The notes under the pieces are model-generated. The model saw only the letters and a list, made by a program, of their open reading frames with translations. It searched no databases and was not told the DNA's origin. 64,000 bases of DNA from Paractinoplanes polyasparticus (lineage in GTDB: Bacteria > Actinomycetota > Actinomycetes > Mycobacteriales > Micromonosporaceae): the NCBI RefSeq assembly GCF_019710575.1, contig NZ_JAHWFK010000038.1, positions 1 through 64,000 on the forward strand. Reading direction: 5' to 3'. The translations under genes and the position numbers were made by a program. Shown here one piece after another: positions 9,926-17,811 of the stretch; position 1 is the first letter of the stretch; the number at the start of each line of letters is the position of its first letter.

Positions 9926-10483
9926 ATGCGCAGACACCTGTGGGCGGCGAGCGCGATCGCGCTGGTGGCGCTGTCGGGCTGCGGCGAGCCGGCGAAGGAA
10001 CAGGGCGCCAAGGTGGCCACGCTCGCCAGCGCGGCTGCGGAACCGTCGGAAAAGGCCTCGGCCAAGCCGCAGCGGCCGCGGGAACGGCTCGACACCACGC
10101 CCGAGGAGTACGAGGCCATGCTCGTGCCCTACAACAAGTGCATGAAGGAGCACGGCGGCTTTGTGAAGGGCGGGGCCGGCTCGGGCAGCGAGCTGCGGCC
10201 CGCGGAGAAGGCCGAGATGGACAAGAGCGAGGAGGCCAACCGGATCTGCGAGCCGCAGTTCCTGCCGCTGCCGCCCTGGGAGAAGGATCCGGCCAATCCG
10301 GAGGCCCGGGACTTCGCGCGCGATGTGGTCGCCTGCCTGAAGGACAAGGGCGTCAAGTTCGTCGCGGTCTCCGACGACGGCATCAGCGTGGCGCTGGGCG
10401 GCGAGCAGAACGACTCGCGCTCGATCCGCAAGGGCCTGGAGCTGATGCCCGAGTGCGAGCGCCAGGTCGCCGCGAAGAAGTGA
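9926..10483 (+). CDS. Putative lipoprotein of unknown function
   Basis: Exported protein of 185 residues with a lipoprotein signal peptide (MRRHLWAASAIALVALSGC, lipobox LSGC). The mature part is charged and Lys/Glu-rich, with a segment PYNKCMKEHGGF, then NRICEPQFLPLPPWEKDP, then DVVACLKDKGVKFVAVSDDG and a final Cys in MPECERQV. The spaced cysteines could form disulfides. I do not recognise a named family. It resembles the many small actinobacterial lipoproteins found beside MacB-type ABC exporters, and the exporter genes converge on it from the right. GAGGA precedes the ATG. Confidence 0.75.
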   Translation: MRRHLWAASAIALVALSGCGEPAKEQGAKVATLASAAAEPSEKASAKPQRPRERLDTTPEEYEAMLVPYNKCMKEHGGFVKGGAGSGSELRPAEKAEMDKSEEANRICEPQFLPLPPWEKDPANPEARDFARDVVACLKDKGVKFVAVSDDGISVALGGEQNDSRSIRKGLELMPECERQVAAKK

Positions 10484-10491
10484 GTTTCGGG

Positions 10492-10517
10492 TGCGGCGGC
10501 CGTCAGCGGCCGCCGCA
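10492..10517. terminator. Hairpin between convergent genes
   Basis: TGCGGCGGCCG (10492-10502) and CGGCCGCCGCA (10507-10517) form an 11-bp perfect stem with a TCAG loop, in the 42-base gap between the lipoprotein and permease stop codons. There is no T-tract, so it is a probable bidirectional, L-shaped type of terminator. Confidence 0.6.
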
Positions 10518-10525
10518 TCCTGCTG

Positions 10526-11704
10526 TCAGACGGTGGCGAGCGCTTGCGTCGGGGTCAGGCGAGCCGCCCGTACGCAGGGATACACGCCCGCCAGCACGCC
10601 GATGACCACGGCGCCGCCCACCCCGGCCAGCGCCGCCTCGGCCGGGACGACCAGCGGCCAGTCCTGCCAGCGGGCGTAGCCGAGGGTGGCCAGCAGGCCC
10701 AGCGTCGTGCCGCCGAGACCGCCGGCCGTGGCCAGCAGCACCGACTCGGTGAGGAACTGGCCGCGGATCTGCCCCCGGGTGGCGCCCAGCGCGCGCCGCA
10801 GGCCGATCTCCGAGCGCCGTTCGAGCACCGACACCACCATCGTGTTGGCCACCCCGATGCCGCCGATGACCAGCGCCACCACGGCCAGCGCCAGGAACAG
10901 CACCGAGAAGCTGCTCTCGGTGGCCCGCTTGGCCGCCAGCGCGTCGGAGGGCCGGGTGACGACCACCGCGCCCGGCCGTTCCGGGGAGACCGTCTCGGCC
11001 AGGACGGCCCGCACCGCTTCCAGTTGGGGCTCGTCGCACTGCACATAGAGGACGGTCGGGCTGCCGTCGAAGTCCAGGTGGGCCTCGGCCGCGGGCCAGC
11101 CGACCAGCACCGACCGGTCGATGTCGGGCGAGAGCGGGGTGGTGGCCAGGATCCCGACCACGGTGAACCCACGGTCGGCGATCACCACCTGGGGTGTCGG
11201 GCGGCCGGGGATCAGGTCGGTGATCCCGAGCCGGGAGGCCGCCACCGAGCCGAGTACCACGGCCGGGAAGCGCTCGGTGGCCGGGGTGAGCCAGCGGCCG
11301 CGCCGGATCCGCGCGTCGATCGTGGGCAGCAGGTCGAGCCGGCTGGCCAGCACGGTCAGGCCCAGGCCGTCGGCCGGGTCGGTGCGATCGTTGCGGCGTA
11401 CGAGGGTGTGGGTGTTGGCCACCGCGCTGACCGCCGTGACCGGGCCGATCCGGCGGACCATCTCCACCGCCGACTCGGGCAGCGGGGCCGGCGGTTCGAC
11501 GTCGGGCCGCGCCACCGCCTGCAACGCGTTGGTGCCGAGCGCGTCGAGCTCCTCGACCAGCGCGGCCTGGCTGGACGCCGGGATGCCGGTCACCACGAGC
11601 ATGGTGGCGATGCCGATCGCGATGCCCAGCCCGGACAACGCCGCCCGGGCGGGCCGGGTCCGCAGGCCGAGCAGGCCCAGGCCGAACAGGTCCAGCGGCC
11701 TCAT
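10526..11704 (-). CDS. MacB/FtsX-like ABC transporter permease
   Basis: Membrane permease of 392 residues. It has an N-terminal helix (ALSGLGIAIGIATMLVVTGI), a large extracytoplasmic MacB-type domain at about 45-265, and three C-terminal helices (FSVLFLALAVVALVIGGIGV, ESVLLATAGGLGGTTLGLLA, AALAGVGGAVVIGVLAGVYP). The FtsX signature lies around VVSVLERRSEIGLRRALGAT. It works with the next two upstream genes as a tripartite-like exporter. In Gram-positive organisms such sets export peptides, antibiotics or lipoprotein-linked cargo, and the substrate here is unknown. The start overlaps the ATPase stop as ATGA. Confidence 0.9.
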   Translation of the reverse strand: MRPLDLFGLGLLGLRTRPARAALSGLGIAIGIATMLVVTGIPASSQAALVEELDALGTNALQAVARPDVEPPAPLPESAVEMVRRIGPVTAVSAVANTHTLVRRNDRTDPADGLGLTVLASRLDLLPTIDARIRRGRWLTPATERFPAVVLGSVAASRLGITDLIPGRPTPQVVIADRGFTVVGILATTPLSPDIDRSVLVGWPAAEAHLDFDGSPTVLYVQCDEPQLEAVRAVLAETVSPERPGAVVVTRPSDALAAKRATESSFSVLFLALAVVALVIGGIGVANTMVVSVLERRSEIGLRRALGATRGQIRGQFLTESVLLATAGGLGGTTLGLLATLGYARWQDWPLVVPAEAALAGVGGAVVIGVLAGVYPCVRAARLTPTQALATV

Positions 11705-12390
11705 GCCGGCGCCGCCGTGACCTCGTCGCGGACGACCCGCCCGTCGCGCATCTCGATCCGGCGGGGCATCGAGGCCGCGATGTCCCGGTCGTGGGTGATG
11801 AGCGCGATGGTCGTGCCCTCCTCGTTGAGCCGGCGCAGCAGTTCGAGGACGGCGTGCCCGTTCGCACTGTCCAGAGCGCCGGTGGGTTCGTCGGCCAGCA
11901 CGAGCGAGGGCCGGTTGACCAGCGCGCGGGCGATCGCGACGCGCTGCCGTTCGCCGCCTGAGAGCTGCTGCGGGCGGTGCGAGGACCGGTGGGCCAGGCC
12001 GACCCGGTCCAGCGCGTGCAGGGCGCGCTCCCGCCGGTGGCGGCGCGGCACTCCGGCGTACAGCAGGCCGGTGGCGACGTTCTCGGCTGCGCTCAGCCCG
12101 TCGGCCAGGTGGAACTGCTGGAAGACGAAGCCGATCTCGCGGGCCCGCAGGGCGGACAGGTGGCGGTCGCGCAGGGTGGCGACGTCGCGCCCGGCGATCC
12201 GCACGGTGCCGGTGGTGGGCCGGTCGAGCGTGCCGGCGATGTTCAGCAGGGTCGACTTGCCCGAGCCGGACGGGCCCACGATGGCCACGAGCTCGCCCGC
12301 GTCCACGTCGAGGCTCACGCCGGCCAGCGCGGTCACGCCGCCCGGATAGACCATCCCGGCCCCGCGTACGGACAGGACGGGCGTGCTCAC
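11701..12390 (-). CDS. ABC transporter ATP-binding protein (MacB/LolD type)
   Basis: ATPase subunit of 229 residues. Walker A is GPSGSGKST, the signature is LSGGERQRVAIARAL, and Walker B is LVLADEPTGALD. The last is the LolD/MacB-type variant. The H-loop lies in ALITHDRDIA. The GTG start at 12390 overlaps the stop of the adaptor gene (GTGA). It is coupled to the permease downstream by ATGA. The three proteins therefore look like one exporter made from a single transcript. Confidence 0.95.
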   Translation of the reverse strand: MSTPVLSVRGAGMVYPGGVTALAGVSLDVDAGELVAIVGPSGSGKSTLLNIAGTLDRPTTGTVRIAGRDVATLRDRHLSALRAREIGFVFQQFHLADGLSAAENVATGLLYAGVPRRHRRERALHALDRVGLAHRSSHRPQQLSGGERQRVAIARALVNRPSLVLADEPTGALDSANGHAVLELLRRLNEEGTTIALITHDRDIAASMPRRIEMRDGRVVRDEVTAAPA

Positions 12391-13439
12391 GAGGCCACGA
12401 CCACGGTCATGTCCTCGGTCAGGCCGGGGCCGCTCACCTGCACCCAGCCGCCGGCGAACATGCCGGTCTTGACGGAGACCAAACCCTGCGGTCCCTGCAC
12501 GGCGTAACCGCCCTCGCTGAGCGCCACGAGCGCCTCGATCGGCACGGCCAGGATCTTTTTCGCCGTACGCCCGGGGAACCTGACCTCGACCTCGGCCGAG
12601 TCCAGCCGCGCGATGCTCCGGGGATCGTCGACCACCACGGAGACCGTGAGCTTGGGCGCTTCGCCGTCGCCGGCGGTCAGGTCGCGGCCCACGGCGGTGA
12701 CCCGGGCCCTGACCGTACGGTCGTCGGGCAGCGCGACGCTCACCCGGGCGCCCCGCGTCAGCTTGGCCGCGTCGCCCAGCTCGGCCGCCACGGTGATCAC
12801 CTTGCGGGTCGAGGTGACGGTCATCAGCTCCGCGGCGGCGGGAACGCCGGGTTGCACGGTCAGCGACTCCACCCGTACGGCCCCGGCCTGCACTTCGACG
12901 TCGCCCACCGCGACCGTCCCGGTGACCGGCCGCCCGAGATCCCGCTGCCATCTCTTGATCGCGGCCGTCAGGGCCGGGGTCAACACGCTCTCGCCGGCCG
13001 GCGTGTTCGCGGGCCGGCGGCCGACCCGGTAGCCCAGCGCCCGCAGGTTGTCCGCGATGATCCGCACGTCCCGCCCCGACATGAGCGGCGTGGCGATGGG
13101 CCGGTAGAGCGGCATCCCGCCGTAGAACAGCACCACCGGCGCGTCGTCGGCCCGGAACACCTGCCGACCCCGTTTGATCGTCTTGCCCACGGGCGGCAGC
13201 CAGGTCACCGTGGCCGTCGTGTGCCCGGCGAGCGGGCGGGCCGAGCCGTAGCCGATGCGGCCGGGCAGCGACGTCGTGGTGGACAGGTCCCGGCGCTCGA
13301 CCCGCACGGTCGCGACCTGCGCGCTCTGCTCGGCCACCGGCGTCCGGCCGGCTTCGCGGTCACGGGTCAGGACGAAGACGGCCGCGGCGGCCAGGACGAC
13401 CACCGCCAGGACGCCGGTCGTGATTTTGCGGTAAGGCAT
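12387..13439 (-). CDS. Membrane-fusion/adaptor protein with peptidoglycan-binding-like domain
   Basis: Protein of 350 residues anchored by an N-terminal helix (ITTGVLAVVVLAAAAVFVL). It resembles HlyD/MacA-like adaptors but contains an inserted helical segment (about 125-170, DVRIIADNLRALGYRVG ... LTPALTAAIKRWQRDLG) of the PG_binding_1 type. The beta-barrel parts and the end (AVPIEALVALSEGGYAVQ, TGMFAGGWVQVSG) match actinobacterial adaptors paired with MacB exporters. It probably links the ABC transporter to the cell wall. It heads the exporter operon and is divergent from the response-regulator gene across about 90 bases. Confidence 0.88.
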   Translation of the reverse strand: MPYRKITTGVLAVVVLAAAAVFVLTRDREAGRTPVAEQSAQVATVRVERRDLSTTTSLPGRIGYGSARPLAGHTTATVTWLPPVGKTIKRGRQVFRADDAPVVLFYGGMPLYRPIATPLMSGRDVRIIADNLRALGYRVGRRPANTPAGESVLTPALTAAIKRWQRDLGRPVTGTVAVGDVEVQAGAVRVESLTVQPGVPAAAELMTVTSTRKVITVAAELGDAAKLTRGARVSVALPDDRTVRARVTAVGRDLTAGDGEAPKLTVSVVVDDPRSIARLDSAEVEVRFPGRTAKKILAVPIEALVALSEGGYAVQGPQGLVSVKTGMFAGGWVQVSGPGLTEDMTVVVAS

Positions 13440-13463
13440 GGTTGAGCAGCGTGTCCGGCGATC

Positions 13464-13480
13464 GTCAGGATCCTGTCAGG
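13464..13480. promoter_or_regulatory. Direct-repeat operator candidate for the OmpR-type regulator
   Basis: GTCAGG at 13464-13469 is repeated exactly at 13475-13480, an 11-bp spacing (one helical turn) typical of OmpR/PhoB-family dimers. It lies in the divergent gap between the exporter operon and the response-regulator gene, so it could control both. Confidence 0.5.
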
Positions 13481-13530
13481 TATCGCCGGATCCGGGCCGG
13501 CCCTTTCCCGGCCGACCTATAGTCGCCGCC

Positions 13531-14220
13531 ATGTGCGCGAAGGTGCTGGTCGCCGAGGACGACCCCCGGCAGGCCGAGGTCGTGCGGCGTTACCTGACCG
13601 CGGCGGGACACGAGACGCTGGTCGTGCACGACGGGCGGGCCGCGCTCGACGAGGCCCGGCGGTGGCGGCCGGGCCTGCTGGTGCTGGACGTGATGATGCC
13701 CGGCCTGGACGGGCTGCGCGTGTGCCGCACGCTGCGCCAGGAGTCGGACGTGCTGGTGCTGATGCTGACCGCCCGGGCCACCGAGGACGACCTGCTGCTC
13801 GGCCTGGAGCTCGGCGCGGACGACTACCTGACCAAGCCGTACAGCCCGCGCGAGCTGATGGCCCGGGTGCGGACGCTGCTGCGGCGGGCGCCGGCCGGGC
13901 CGGACGGGCCCGGGCCGCGGCGGATCGGCCGGCTCGCCGTGGATCTGGCCCGCCACCACGTGACGGTCGACGGCGAACCGGTCGAGTGCACCCGGGGCGA
14001 GTTCGCCATCCTGGCCGCGCTGGCCGACCAGCCGGACCGGGTGTTCACGCGCGCCCAGCTGCTGCACCACACCCGCGGCATCGACCGCAGCTCGACCGAG
14101 CGCACCATCGACATGCACGTGCTCAACCTGCGCCGCAAGATCGAGTCCGATCCGCAGCAGCCCACCCGATTGGTCACCGTCTACGGGGTGGGCTACAAGC
14201 TTTCTTCCGGTACGCCGTGA
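13531..14220 (+). CDS. OmpR/PhoB-family response regulator
   Basis: Response regulator of 229 residues. The receiver domain (about 1-118) has the acidic pocket in LVAEDDPRQ, the phospho-acceptor aspartate in LVLDVMMPGLDG, the Thr in VLMLTARATEDD and the Lys in DDYLTKPYSPREL. The winged-helix DNA-binding domain occupies about 130-225 (CTRGEFAILAALADQPDRVF ... TVYGVGYKL). The ATG at 13531 begins the receiver strand directly. The stop overlaps the histidine kinase start as GTGA, so the two are coupled. The likely target is the divergent ABC exporter. Confidence 0.94.
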   Translation: MCAKVLVAEDDPRQAEVVRRYLTAAGHETLVVHDGRAALDEARRWRPGLLVLDVMMPGLDGLRVCRTLRQESDVLVLMLTARATEDDLLLGLELGADDYLTKPYSPRELMARVRTLLRRAPAGPDGPGPRRIGRLAVDLARHHVTVDGEPVECTRGEFAILAALADQPDRVFTRAQLLHHTRGIDRSSTERTIDMHVLNLRRKIESDPQQPTRLVTVYGVGYKLSSGTP

Positions 14221-16031
14221 GAGCGGCCCGGGTGCCGCTGAGGCACAGCCTCGTGACCCGGCTGCTGGTCACCTCGGTGCTGATCGCGATCGCGGCCACC
14301 GTGGCGACGGCGTGGCTCGCGGCCCGCACCGCCACCCGCGCGATCACCCAGGAACAGGGCCGCTCGCTCACCGCCGAGAAGGGCGTCTACGACCTGCTGA
14401 CCGGCTACGCGGCCACGCACGCCGACTGGTCCGGGGCGGGCGGCCTGATCGACGCCCGGGCGGCCGAGCTGGGTCGCCGGATCACGCTGATGACGCCCGA
14501 CCGGACCGTGATCGCCGACTCGGGCGGCGGGTCCTCCCTGCGTACGGCCCGGCCGTCGGCTCTGGTCGACCCGCTCGCCCTCGACCTGGGCCTCGTCGGG
14601 GGCGACGAGCGGATCGACGCCCGGGCCGCCGGGCCGTTCCGGGTGCCGGCAGCCGAGCGACCGCTGCTGCAGAAGGCGGCCTCCGACGCGTTGGCCTGTG
14701 TGCGCGGCACCGGCATCGGGGCCACGGTGGAACAGCTGCCCAGCGGCCGACCGGCGATCACCCTGGCCACGCCCGACCCCGCCGCCGCCGGTTGCGTGTC
14801 CTCGCTGCGCGACCTGACGACCAGGAGCGAGGCGAAGGCCCTGCGGACGCTCGGCCGGTCCACCGCGCGCTGCCTGAAGATTCCGGTGAACTACACGGTG
14901 TACGTCGCCCCGGACTTCTCGGCCGTGCTGGGAAAGTCCGGGATCGACGGCGGCGGGCCCCAGGACCAGATCGTCCCGTCCGAGTCGCTGTTCCAGTCGA
15001 CGAGGACGAAGGACGTCGCCCGCATCCGCACCTGCCTCGACAGTTCGCGGCGCGCCATGCTGCGGAAGTACGTGGCGCCGCCCGCCCTGCTGTTCGTCAC
15101 CGACCCCGGCGCCGGCGCCGACCGGACCCGGTTCACGCTGTCACCGGCCAACACGGCCCGGATCGTGGCCACCACCGGCGCCGTGCTGCTGGTCACCATC
15201 GTCGTGACCGTGCTGGTCGGCCGGCGCCTGGTACGACCGCTGCGCGCGCTGACCGTGGCCGCCGACCAGCACACGCCGGCCGCGGTCTCCCGGCAGGACG
15301 AGATCGGCCTGCTGGCCCGGGCCCTCCACGACTCGGCCGAACGCCGGGACCGGGCCGAGACCCAGCGGCGGGCGATGGTCAGCGACGTGGCCCACGAGCT
15401 GCGGACCCCGCTGACCAACATCCGCAGCTGGCTCGAGGCGGCCCAGGACGACCTGGCGCCGACGGACGCTCAGCTGCTCACGCTGCTGCACGAGGAGGCG
15501 GTGCAGCTGCAGCACATCATCGACGACCTGAGCGACCTGGCCGCGGCCGACGCCGGCACGCTGCGGGTGCACCCGGCGCCCACGGTGCTGCGCGACCTGC
15601 TGGCCCAGGTGGCCGAGGCGCACCGGGCCGCCGCGGACACCGCCGGCGTACGCCTGGAGACCGCGACCGACGGCGATCCGGTGCTCCGCGCCGACCCGGT
15701 GCGCCTGCGCCAGCTGCTGGGCAACCTGGTCTCGAACGCGATCCGCTACACCCCGCCCGGCGGCTCGGTGACGGTGCGGGCCCACGGCTCCACCATCACC
15801 GTCCGCGACACCGGGGTGGGCATCAGCCCCGACAACCTACCGAAGATCTTCGACCGCTTCTGGCGGGCCGACACCTCGCGCAGCCGGGCCACCGGCGGCA
15901 GCGGCCTGGGCTTGCCCATCGCCCGCAAGCTGGCCGAAGCCCACGGCGGCACACTGACCGCCGACAGCACTCCCGGCGCCGGAACCACCTTCACCGTCCG
16001 GCTGCCCGGTCAGGAGAACAGGGCGCTGTAG
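14217..16031 (+). CDS. Sensor histidine kinase with large extracytoplasmic domain
   Basis: Membrane kinase of 604 residues starting with GTG. The first membrane helix is at about 13-35 (LLVTSVLIAIAATVATAWLA). An extracytoplasmic sensor region of roughly 280 residues contains four cysteines (ALACVRG, AAGCVSS, ARCLKI, IRTCLDS). The second helix is near 318-335, followed by a HAMP segment (GRRLVRPLRALTVAA). The H-box is VSDVAHELRTPLTN, the N-box LLGNLVSNAIRY, and the G-boxes are VRDTGVGIS and GGSGLGLPIA. It phosphorylates the preceding regulator. The sensor is larger than usual for this class. Its end overlaps the convergent ACC deaminase gene by 22 bases. Confidence 0.93.
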   Translation: MRAARVPLRHSLVTRLLVTSVLIAIAATVATAWLAARTATRAITQEQGRSLTAEKGVYDLLTGYAATHADWSGAGGLIDARAAELGRRITLMTPDRTVIADSGGGSSLRTARPSALVDPLALDLGLVGGDERIDARAAGPFRVPAAERPLLQKAASDALACVRGTGIGATVEQLPSGRPAITLATPDPAAAGCVSSLRDLTTRSEAKALRTLGRSTARCLKIPVNYTVYVAPDFSAVLGKSGIDGGGPQDQIVPSESLFQSTRTKDVARIRTCLDSSRRAMLRKYVAPPALLFVTDPGAGADRTRFTLSPANTARIVATTGAVLLVTIVVTVLVGRRLVRPLRALTVAADQHTPAAVSRQDEIGLLARALHDSAERRDRAETQRRAMVSDVAHELRTPLTNIRSWLEAAQDDLAPTDAQLLTLLHEEAVQLQHIIDDLSDLAAADAGTLRVHPAPTVLRDLLAQVAEAHRAAADTAGVRLETATDGDPVLRADPVRLRQLLGNLVSNAIRYTPPGGSVTVRAHGSTITVRDTGVGISPDNLPKIFDRFWRADTSRSRATGGSGLGLPIARKLAEAHGGTLTADSTPGAGTTFTVRLPGQENRAL

Positions 16032-17026
16032 CCGTTCAGGGCGGGCTGGCCGCCGAGGTGGGCATAGAGCACAGTGGAGTCGCGGGGGATTTCGGCCCGC
16101 GAGACCAGATCGATCAGGGCGGCCATCGACTTGCCCTCGTAGACCGGGTCGGTGACCATGCCCTCGGTGCGGGCGGCCAGCCGCATGGCGTCCAGGGTCG
16201 CCTCGTCGGGGATGCCGTAGGTGCCGGCGTGGTAGCGGTCGTCGAGCAGGATCTCGTCGTCCGTCAGGTCGCGGGTCACGCCGATCAGCGACGCGGTGTC
16301 GCGGGCGATGCGGGCGACCTGGGCGTGGGTCTCGGCGGGCTTGGCGCTGGCGTCGATGCCCAGCACGCGGCGGGGCCGGGAGCCGGCGTCGCGCAGGGCG
16401 GCGAACCCGGCGATCATGCCGGCCTGGGTGCTGCCGGTGACCGAGCAGACGATGACGGTGTCGAAGAAGACGCCCAGCTCGGCCTCCTGCACCTCCACCT
16501 CGTACGCCCAATTGGCGAAGCCGAGACCGCCGAGCCGGTGGTCGGAAGCGCCGGCCGGGATCGCGTAGGGCTTGCCGCCGGACGCCTCGATGTCGCGCAA
16601 CGCCTGTTCCCAGCTCTCCTTGAAGCCGATGCCGAACTCGGAGCGCACCAGCCGCACCTCGGCCCCGGCCAGGCGGCTGATCAGGATGTTGCCGACCTTG
16701 TCGTAGACGGAGTCGGGCCACTCGACCCAGCTCTCCTGCACCAGCACGCACTTGAGGCCGGCCCGGGCGGCGACCGCGGCGACCTGACGGGTGTGGTTGG
16801 ACTGGACGCCCCCGATCGAAACCAGCGTGTCGCAGCCCTGGGCCAGCGCGTCGGCGACCAGGTATTCGAGCTTGCGGGTCTTGTTGCCGCCGTAGGCGAT
16901 GCCGGAGTTGCAGTCCTCGCGCTTGGCCCAGACGGCGGCGCCGCCCAGGTGGGCCGTGAGACGGTCGAGCCGGTGCACCGGGGACGGGCCGAACAGCAGC
17001 GGGTAGCGCTCGAAATCAATGGCCAT
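16010..17026 (-). CDS. acdS: 1-aminocyclopropane-1-carboxylate deaminase
   Basis: PLP-dependent enzyme that converts ACC, the plant ethylene precursor, to 2-oxobutyrate and ammonia. It is 338 residues, the standard length. Key features are the PLP lysine in YGGNKTRKLEY (K49 here, equivalent to K51 of the Pseudomonas enzyme), the Ser in VQSNHTRQVAA, the phosphate-binding VTGSTQAGM, and the Tyr-Glu pair in PVYEGKSM that separates ACC deaminase from D-cysteine desulfhydrase. It follows a GntR regulator and overlaps it by 11 bases, so it is probably co-transcribed. The presence of this gene suggests plant or rhizosphere association. Confidence 0.9.
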   Translation of the reverse strand: MAIDFERYPLLFGPSPVHRLDRLTAHLGGAAVWAKREDCNSGIAYGGNKTRKLEYLVADALAQGCDTLVSIGGVQSNHTRQVAAVAARAGLKCVLVQESWVEWPDSVYDKVGNILISRLAGAEVRLVRSEFGIGFKESWEQALRDIEASGGKPYAIPAGASDHRLGGLGFANWAYEVEVQEAELGVFFDTVIVCSVTGSTQAGMIAGFAALRDAGSRPRRVLGIDASAKPAETHAQVARIARDTASLIGVTRDLTDDEILLDDRYHAGTYGIPDEATLDAMRLAARTEGMVTDPVYEGKSMAALIDLVSRAEIPRDSTVLYAHLGGQPALNGYSALFS

Positions 17027-17663
17027 GGTCGTCGTCTCCCAGGTTTTCCAGCGACCGCCAGATCAGGCCGGTCATCTCGGTTGCCGTCGCGGCATCGCCG
17101 GCAGCGCAGGCGGCGATCAGGTCGTCGTGCCGCTCGACGGAGCGGCGGGCGTGGTCGCGGCCGAACTGGAGACGTTCGAGGCGGCGGATCAGCGGGGTGT
17201 AGCGCTCGATGGTGGCGGCCAGGGCGCGGTTGCCGCTGGCGCGCACCAGCACACCGTGCAGGTCGTCGTCGGCTGCCATGGCAGCGTCGATGTCACCGGC
17301 GCGCGCGGCTGCCTCGAAGCGCTCGTTGGCGGCTCGCATCCGCGCGATGTCGTCCGCGCCGAGAGCCCCGACCGTCGCCGACGCGGCCAGCTCGTGCATC
17401 GCCCGCACCACGGCGGCGGCGTCGCGCACCTCGCTCGGCGCAACCCGGGTCACCCGCGTGTAGCTCTGCGGCTTCGTCTCGACCAGGCCCTCGTCGGCCA
17501 GCCGGGCCAGAGCGTCGCGCACCGGGGCTCGCGACAGGCCGAGCCGATCGGCCAGCTCGGCGCTGTTCACCGCTGCCCCCGGCGCGAGGTCGCCGCGCAC
17601 CACGGCGTCGCGAATCGCTTCGTACGCCGTCTCACGCAGCAGCCTGCGGTGCACCCGTTCCAC
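17016..17663 (-). CDS. GntR-family regulator (FadR/FCD type)
   Basis: Regulator of 215 residues. The winged-helix domain at 1-75 carries the GntR signature (AELADRLGLSRAPVRDALAR, then LADEGLVETKPQSYTRV). The all-helical FCD ligand domain follows (about 80-205), with the metal- or ligand-binding pattern ADDDLHGVLVRASGN and ERHDDLIAACAAGD. It overlaps and precedes acdS, so it probably controls ACC deaminase expression in response to ACC or a related amino acid. In proteobacteria acdS is usually controlled by an Lrp-type protein, whereas GntR-linked acdS is the actinobacterial arrangement. Confidence 0.88.
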   Translation of the reverse strand: MERVHRRLLRETAYEAIRDAVVRGDLAPGAAVNSAELADRLGLSRAPVRDALARLADEGLVETKPQSYTRVTRVAPSEVRDAAAVVRAMHELAASATVGALGADDIARMRAANERFEAAARAGDIDAAMAADDDLHGVLVRASGNRALAATIERYTPLIRRLERLQFGRDHARRSVERHDDLIAACAAGDAATATEMTGLIWRSLENLGDDDHGH

Positions 17664-17671
17664 GACTGAAA

Positions 17672-17685
17672 TGTTAGATGTCAGA
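17672..17685 (-). promoter_or_regulatory. Possible GntR operator
   Basis: TGTTAGA (17672-17678) is directly followed by TGTCAGA (17679-17685), eight bases upstream of the regulator's ATG. TCTGACA-type half-sites are common for FadR-subfamily regulators. The position would allow autorepression of the regulator-acdS unit. Confidence 0.35.
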
Positions 17686-17811
17686 CGTGGCGAAAGCTAG
17701 CTCCGCCCGTAATTCAAGCGGATCTCCGGGGCAGCCCGAGCCCAGGTTGCCGCGCTAGATTGCGAGAAGAACTCGGGAACGGCCTTGGGGGCGGAACATG
17801 GGTGAGCGCCG

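Noticed and set aside
14312..17677. Long plus-strand frame spanning the kinase, acdS and GntR genes
   Set aside because: It crosses three well-supported genes on both strands and has Arg/Pro/Gly-rich noise sequence only.
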